Origin: Mercurialis annua
Lineage: Eukaryota > Streptophyta > Magnoliopsida > Malpighiales > Euphorbiaceae
Assembly (NCBI RefSeq): GCF_937616625.2
Contig: NC_065574.1
Coordinates: 2,294,001-2,358,000 of the forward strand
Direction of reading: 5' to 3'
DNA length: 64,000 nucleotides
The stretch's first letter is position 1; each line of letters begins with the position of its first letter. The position numbers and the translations under genes were made by a program. A model generated the notes under the pieces. That model made no database searches. It saw only the letters and a program-made list of their open reading frames with translations, and had not been told where the DNA came from. Below are positions 59,383 to 64,000 of this stretch, piece by piece.

Positions 59383-59886
59383 TAATTTATCAATTAATTT
59401 ATTTTTTTTAGTTTCATAATTGGATTGTTCTTGTGCTAGAATTTAGTCATTCAATTAATGAAATTTATACAGGTACAATTGTTTCTGTTGTATGCCATGA
59501 GATTTTGTACACCATTTTCTATAGCTATACATAGGGTTGAACCTCAATCGGTTCGGTTCTGAATTGATTAATTTTGTTTGACCTATCTTTTTTGTTGGTT
59601 AGGTTTGCTTTTAGTTTTTATTTGGGTTGAGTTAATTGTCAACTCAGAATTTTACGATCCAAAATCAACCAGAAGCCTTTAATTTTTTTAGACAAAGTAA
59701 GAGAAGTCCATAAATTTACGTATAAAATCAAATACGGTCCTCATTATTTTGGAAAGTTAAGTTATTTCGGTCTTTCTGAACAACCATAAACTGATTCACC
59801 GAATAATTGAATCAAAAAATAAACTTTAGTTCATATTAGTTTAATTTCATCAGCTAAGTTCAATTTTGCACAGTGCAAGCTATATA

Positions 59887-60162
59887 TAGGAGTGTGCATT
59901 CGGTTCAAGTATATATTGAACCGAACTGTAATTTTTCATTTTTTCAAAATTGAATTGAATTGTACCTTTAATGAAATAGATTTTTTCGAAATGAAATGGC
60001 AGATTAGGTCAATTTGTTTTGTTCAGTTTATATTAAACTATAATTATATTTTTTCATGTTAAAACTTAATTGATTTTTTTTATTAGGAATATCAAATTGA
60101 ATTGAACCGAATTTACCGACTCGGTTCTTTTCTTTATTAGTATTTGATTTTCCGAACCCCTA
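59887..60162. mobile_element. hAT-like MITE, 276 bp
   Basis: Termini TAGGAGTGTGCATTCGGTT on the left and, read inward from the right, TAGGGGTTCGGAAAATC. The 8-bp flanks are GCTATATA (59879-59886) and GCTATACA (60163-60170), a 7/8 match. Short TAGGGGTG-type ends with an 8-bp duplication fit hAT. It is non-coding and AT-rich. Confidence 0.7.
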
Positions 60163-60998
60163 GCTATACAACCATGTAATGGAAAAACATAATTTGCAAG
60201 CACATGGTAATCATTTACTAGCATTTATCATATCAAACAAAAACTACAGACTATTCATTTGAATCATTCATTTTGTAAAAAATTGATTGAACATGAATCA
60301 TGATAAATTGTTTAATCCAGATCTTGATTCACAAAAAATTGTGAAGACACATGTAACTTTAAAATTATACTAAACTTGATTTTTTTTTTGGAAAAATGAA
60401 AACTTGATTTTATTTATAACATTTTTTTTCACCAGTAATATTTTTCTGATGATAAATATTGTTAATAAAAACAGTTTTTGGCATCTTACTAAGCTCAAAC
60501 ATCAAAACATTTTGGCATGTTAAACGTGTAATAAATCCAATAACAGGAACAAAAAATTGAGTAAAGTGTCATTCTGCCCTCAATTTTTGTCTTGTGATAA
60601 AATAAATTATTTTAAACTATTTTTATTCAATTAGATCTCAAAATTTATATCTCAAAATTAAATAAATTACTTTTAAGTTTTTTAATCAATTACTACATCT
60701 TAGAATTTCTTAATTTAAGTCTAGTAACTTGAAACGTGTGATTTATTTGACAACAAGATACAAATTTTAAAATCTAATTAACTAAATTTTTTAAAAATAA
60801 TTCATTTAATCTCAAGATATAAATTTGAGGACCCAGCCTATCTTTTCTCAAAAATAAAAAAATAAAAAGAAATTGCATTATGTAGAAACTTAACACCACA
60901 GACCACCTCGCTGACCTGTCTTCTCTTTTCTTCTTCCTTGCAAAAATAGCAAAATTTGTCCTTCTGCACTATTAATTTTCCCCTCTCTCCGTCGATCC

Positions 60999-61008
60999 AA
61001 AACCCTAG
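60999..61008 (+). promoter_or_regulatory. Telo-box-like element upstream of MTV1
   Basis: AAAACCCTAG, a telo-box-like motif common near transcription starts of housekeeping plant genes, in the C/T-rich region about 270 bp upstream of the MTV1 start codon. The motif match is direct; its function here is inferred. Confidence 0.35.
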
Positions 61009-61274
61009 AATTTTCAATTTGTCCAAATTCCCCATCAACTTTCAATCTCACAAAGTTCTTTTGATTTCAACTGCAGTTTAAATCCACCAATTTAAAATTT
61101 CATCGCCGGATCACGAACTCTAATTTCATCTAATTTATTTTTTTTCTTTTGCTAAATTTACATCTTAGAAAGCTTAATTAAACAAACTTTGTGAATTTTT
61201 ACGAACCGGGTTTGATTAATTGGGAAATAAACATTGTAATTGATCGATTTTGTTTTGTTTTCGGGAGATAAAAA

Positions 61275-64000
61275 ATGGATTCGAGCAGGAGAGCAGTGGA
61301 ATCATATTGGAGATCGAGGATGATCGACGGCGCAACTTCCGACGAAGATAAAGTAGCGCCGGTTTATAAATTAGAAGAAATTTGTGAGCTTCTAAGGTCT
61401 TCTCATGTTAGCATTGTTAAAGAAGTTTCTGAGTTTATTTTAAAGAGGCTTGAACATAAAAGCCCTATGGTCAAACAAAAGGTGTGTAATGTTCTGTAAG
61501 TTATCTTACTTTCTTTTTATTTTCCTATGTTTTATAGGATTTGTAATAGATTTGATTGAATAATTTGACTGAATTTTGGTTTAATTGTGTTTTTTTAGAT
61601 TTACTTTGTATGATGGTTATGGATAGTAAGTGAAGGTATTGGATCCTTTGATAGTTGATGATTTTTTTGTTTGGTTTTAGTAGTTATAATAGCGGTTGTA
61701 GCCCGCACGGATTTGGTCTAGTGGTCTAACCATCAGTCATCTGGGCGCCATGGTTGCGGGTTCAAACCCCGGCTATGCTCTTTCCAATAATTGGAGTGGT
61801 TGGAACTGGAATGCTGGCCATTATAGCCCGGAATTTACAGGTATGTGGGCTTGCGAGCGGTCCACATCCCGGGATTTGAAGGGCTTCTGCACCGTGGAGT
61901 GAGTTGTCCTCACCAAAAAAAAAAAAAGCTGTTGTATAATCTAATCTGGTGACTGAAACTATGGGGTATTTTTTTTTGTGACGCTGAAAATTAGCTGGCT
62001 TGTTAGGTCTGTCGCTTAGTTGAGTGAAGAGTCTGTCCTTTTTTATTTGTTTACTGTTTCTCTAATGTATGTCAGTTTAAGGCGTTGAAATGGATAAGAT
62101 TTAATTCGATTTCATCTATGATTACTAGAGGATTTGATGTTTCTGGCAAGGGTGAATAGCATGTAATGGAGTTTGTGAATTGTTTCCCGCGATGATAAGT
62201 TAATCAGATTTATTGATGCCTTTTATGTGTTTGATTCGTATACAGGCTCTGAGGTTGATAAAGTATGCAGTGGGAAAGTCCGGTGTAGAGTTCAGGAGGG
62301 AAATGCAAAGACATTCTACTGCAGTACGGCAGTTATTTCATTATAGAGGTCAGGCGGATCCTTTGAAGGGTGATGCTCTTAATAAGGCTGTGAGGGACAC
62401 AGCCCATGAGACTATCTCTGCTATTTTCTCGGAGGAGAATAAGGCAGCCCCTGCAGATGATCTTAACAAAAGGATACAAGGATTTGGTAATACAAATTAT
62501 GAAATGCCGACAGAGGATAGGAAATCGTTTCTTAGTGAGGTAGTTGGTATTGGAAGTGCTTCTATTAAGCAGGGCATTAGTAGCTTTACGCAAGGCCATT
62601 CACTAAAGAAGAATGACAATGGAGGCTACAAGGGTCCTACTCTTCGAAGGTCCTTGACCATAGAAAATGACAACTCAGATAGATATGAACCAGTTCAGTT
62701 ACATAATGAAACTCAGGGTACTTATGGAGTTCCAAAGAGTGGGACTACTAGTGGACCTTGGGGCCAGGAAACTAGGGTATTGAGTGCAGGGACGAAAAAT
62801 GAGGAGTCTAATTCAAGTTACACGCAGAGTAAGACTCGTGAGGAGAGATTGTTGGAGACTATTGTAACACCTGGCGGTGTACGTCTGCAACCCACCCGTG
62901 ACGCTATTCAAGTTTTTCTAGCAGAAGCAGTAAAGCTAGATGCATTGGTCTTGAGTCGAGCCCTTGAATCTAAGCTCCAATCTCCTATGTGGCAGGCATG
63001 ATCTTTATGCTTTCTTGTAATGAATACTTTTATTATCTCAAATTTATACCCTCCATTGCAAAAAGGACATTCTGCAGAGCATTTCATATTAGTTATGAGT
63101 TTTATTGATGTCATATTGCTGGATATTTTGGTACAGTGTTTTATCACAATATATATTATGGGGAAAAAGAGAGAAATTTAGGTTCTAAGTTCTTATGCTT
63201 ATGGAGTGGATTTATTTTTAATGTGTTTCTGGTGGTTATTGTTTTCAGGTTCGTGTCAAAGCTCTGTGTGTGCTTGAGTCTATCCTGAGGAAAAAGGATG
63301 ATGATCATTTTGCAATTATTGCTTCATATTTCATTGAAAATAACAATACTGTAATTAAATGCTCTGAGTCTCCTCAATCTTCTCTCAGAGAAAAATCTAT
63401 GAAGGTATGCACTTTGTCATTAGGTTCTGCTTTTCCTTTGCTTATTTCTTTGCCCCTTCTTTCCCCACAGGGAAAAATTAGGGGAAACTGTGATTATTCA
63501 TAGATTTGATAAAATATTATCATGACACAGGTTCCATTAGATGCTAGGTTTTCATTCTAACTTTTGTAGAGAAGTAAGATATTTGATTGCTAAACATTAG
63601 ATCATGGAAGAGCAATTGCTGCCTTGAAATTGTAATTTTTAGCCTCTTACAATTATTTTTTTAGATCACAATGGTGCTTCTTTTTTAGAAGAACATCTTA
63701 CTGATCTTTTGTTACTTCATAGTTCTTATGGTATTTTACTATTGGTTAATAATCCTTTTAGATTTCATTTCAATCATTGGATATGAAATATCTGATGATT
63801 TTTTTTGTTCTGGTGATTTTCTTTTCTGCTTTGCTCCTCCGCAAATCATTAATTTTATTGTAGGCCGAGTATGATCTTATATATTGGAGAATCTGAAATG
63901 CTGATGTTAGATCACATAGGGGCAAGATATATGCAATGGCTTAGTATGTGTTTCCTTTGATGAACAGGTGTTGAGTCTCTTAGGTGGCGAACAGGCAGGG
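61275..64000 (+). CDS. MTV1: MTV1, ENTH/VHS-domain vacuolar trafficking protein (partial, 3' end outside window)
   Basis: Exons 61275-61481, 62246-62995, 63249-63404, 63968 onward, in phase; about 382 codons are visible. The start MDSSRRAVESYWRSRMIDGA is followed by an ENTH/VHS helical domain (VYKLEEICELLRSSHVSIVK, SEFILKRLEHKSPMVKQK, ALRLIKYAVGKSGVEFRREM). Then comes a Ser/Gly/Asn-rich linker and a second helical block (LQPTRDAIQVFLAEAVKLDA, VRVKALCVLESILRKKDDD, CSESPQSSLREKS). This matches MTV1, an epsin-like adaptor that in Arabidopsis acts with clathrin at the trans-Golgi/early endosome in sorting to the vacuole. Intron 2 has a GC donor (CAG/GCATGA at 62996). The first intron contains a SINE. 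Confidence 0.93.
61701..61926 (+). mobile_element. tRNA-derived SINE in MTV1 intron 1
   Basis: The 5' head resembles a tRNA: an A-box-like GATTTGGTCTAGTGGTCTAA, then the B box GGTTGCGGGTTCAAACCCC. The body includes GTGGGCTTGCGAGCGGTCCA and GCTTCTGCACCGTGGAG, seen in plant SINEs. It ends in a poly(A) run. Flanking repeats AGCGGTTGTA (61691-61700) and AGCTGTTGTA (61927-61936) match at 9 of 10, the target duplication. It has the same orientation as MTV1. Confidence 0.85.

Larger units (their letters stand above)
59383..61274. other. Intergenic between TRZ4 and MTV1
   Basis: AT-rich DNA holding the hAT-like MITE at 59887-60162, CGGTTCGGTT remnants at 59,545-59,850, and the MTV1 promoter and leader after about 60,900. 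No gene. Confidence 0.5.

Overview
This is nuclear DNA of a flowering plant, most likely a eudicot. The genes have many short exons separated by AT-rich GT-AG introns, the intergenic DNA is AT-rich and full of small transposon remnants, and the products are plant-specific: an Aux/IAA repressor, a tonoplast aquaporin, a chloroplast NDH subunit and a plastid PPR protein. Protein similarity is to eudicots in general; the species cannot be named from sequence alone. All exon models were assembled by hand from splice signals, reading-frame phase and family conservation.

Layout. Window edge to 0.8 kb: 5' exons of a bHLH transcription factor (minus). 4.5-8.4 kb: PEX2, a peroxisomal RING ubiquitin ligase (minus, 8 exons). 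11.3-12.0 kb: single-exon THA8, a short plastid PPR splicing factor (minus), followed by a tRNA-Ser(CGA) gene at 12.5 kb (minus). 12.6-25.1 kb: gene-free, transposon-rich DNA. 25.2-27.5 kb: an IAA27-like auxin repressor (plus, 5 exons). 28.3-31.2 kb: a conserved type II membrane protein with a methyltransferase-like domain (minus, 4 exons). 32.6-35.1 kb: a JINGUBANG-like WD40 protein (plus, 2 exons), with a possible small membrane protein ORF convergent to it. 38.2-43.0 kb: an ASCC1-type KH/2H-phosphoesterase protein (plus, 12 exons). 47.5-49.6 kb: the aquaporin TIP2;1 (plus, 3 exons). 50.5-52.1 kb: PnsB3/NDF4, a 2Fe-2S subunit of the chloroplast NDH complex (minus, 6 exons, with an apparent one-base frameshift). 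53.2-59.4 kb: long-form tRNase Z, TRZ4 type (plus, 12 exons). 61.3 kb to the end: MTV1, an ENTH/VHS vacuolar-trafficking protein (plus, partial).

The last five genes follow the gene order that I recall from Arabidopsis chromosome 3 (At3g16220/30 LigT-ASCC1, At3g16240 TIP2;1, At3g16250 NDF4, At3g16260 TRZ4, At3g16270 MTV1), so 38-64 kb looks like a conserved synteny block. The genes do not form one pathway; RNA processing (TRZ4, THA8, tRNA-Ser, possibly ASCC1) is only a loose theme.

The most unusual content is the mobile DNA. At least seven short elements have long terminal inverted repeats and flanking 9-bp target duplications, as expected of non-autonomous Mutator-like elements (MULEs). One of them (18,558-19,598) carries a core of nine consecutive GC-rich palindromes. 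Others lie in introns of TIP2;1 and the WD40 gene or in the upstream region of PEX2. hAT-like elements, a Tc1/mariner-like element and tRNA-derived SINEs are also present. No transposase gene was recognised.
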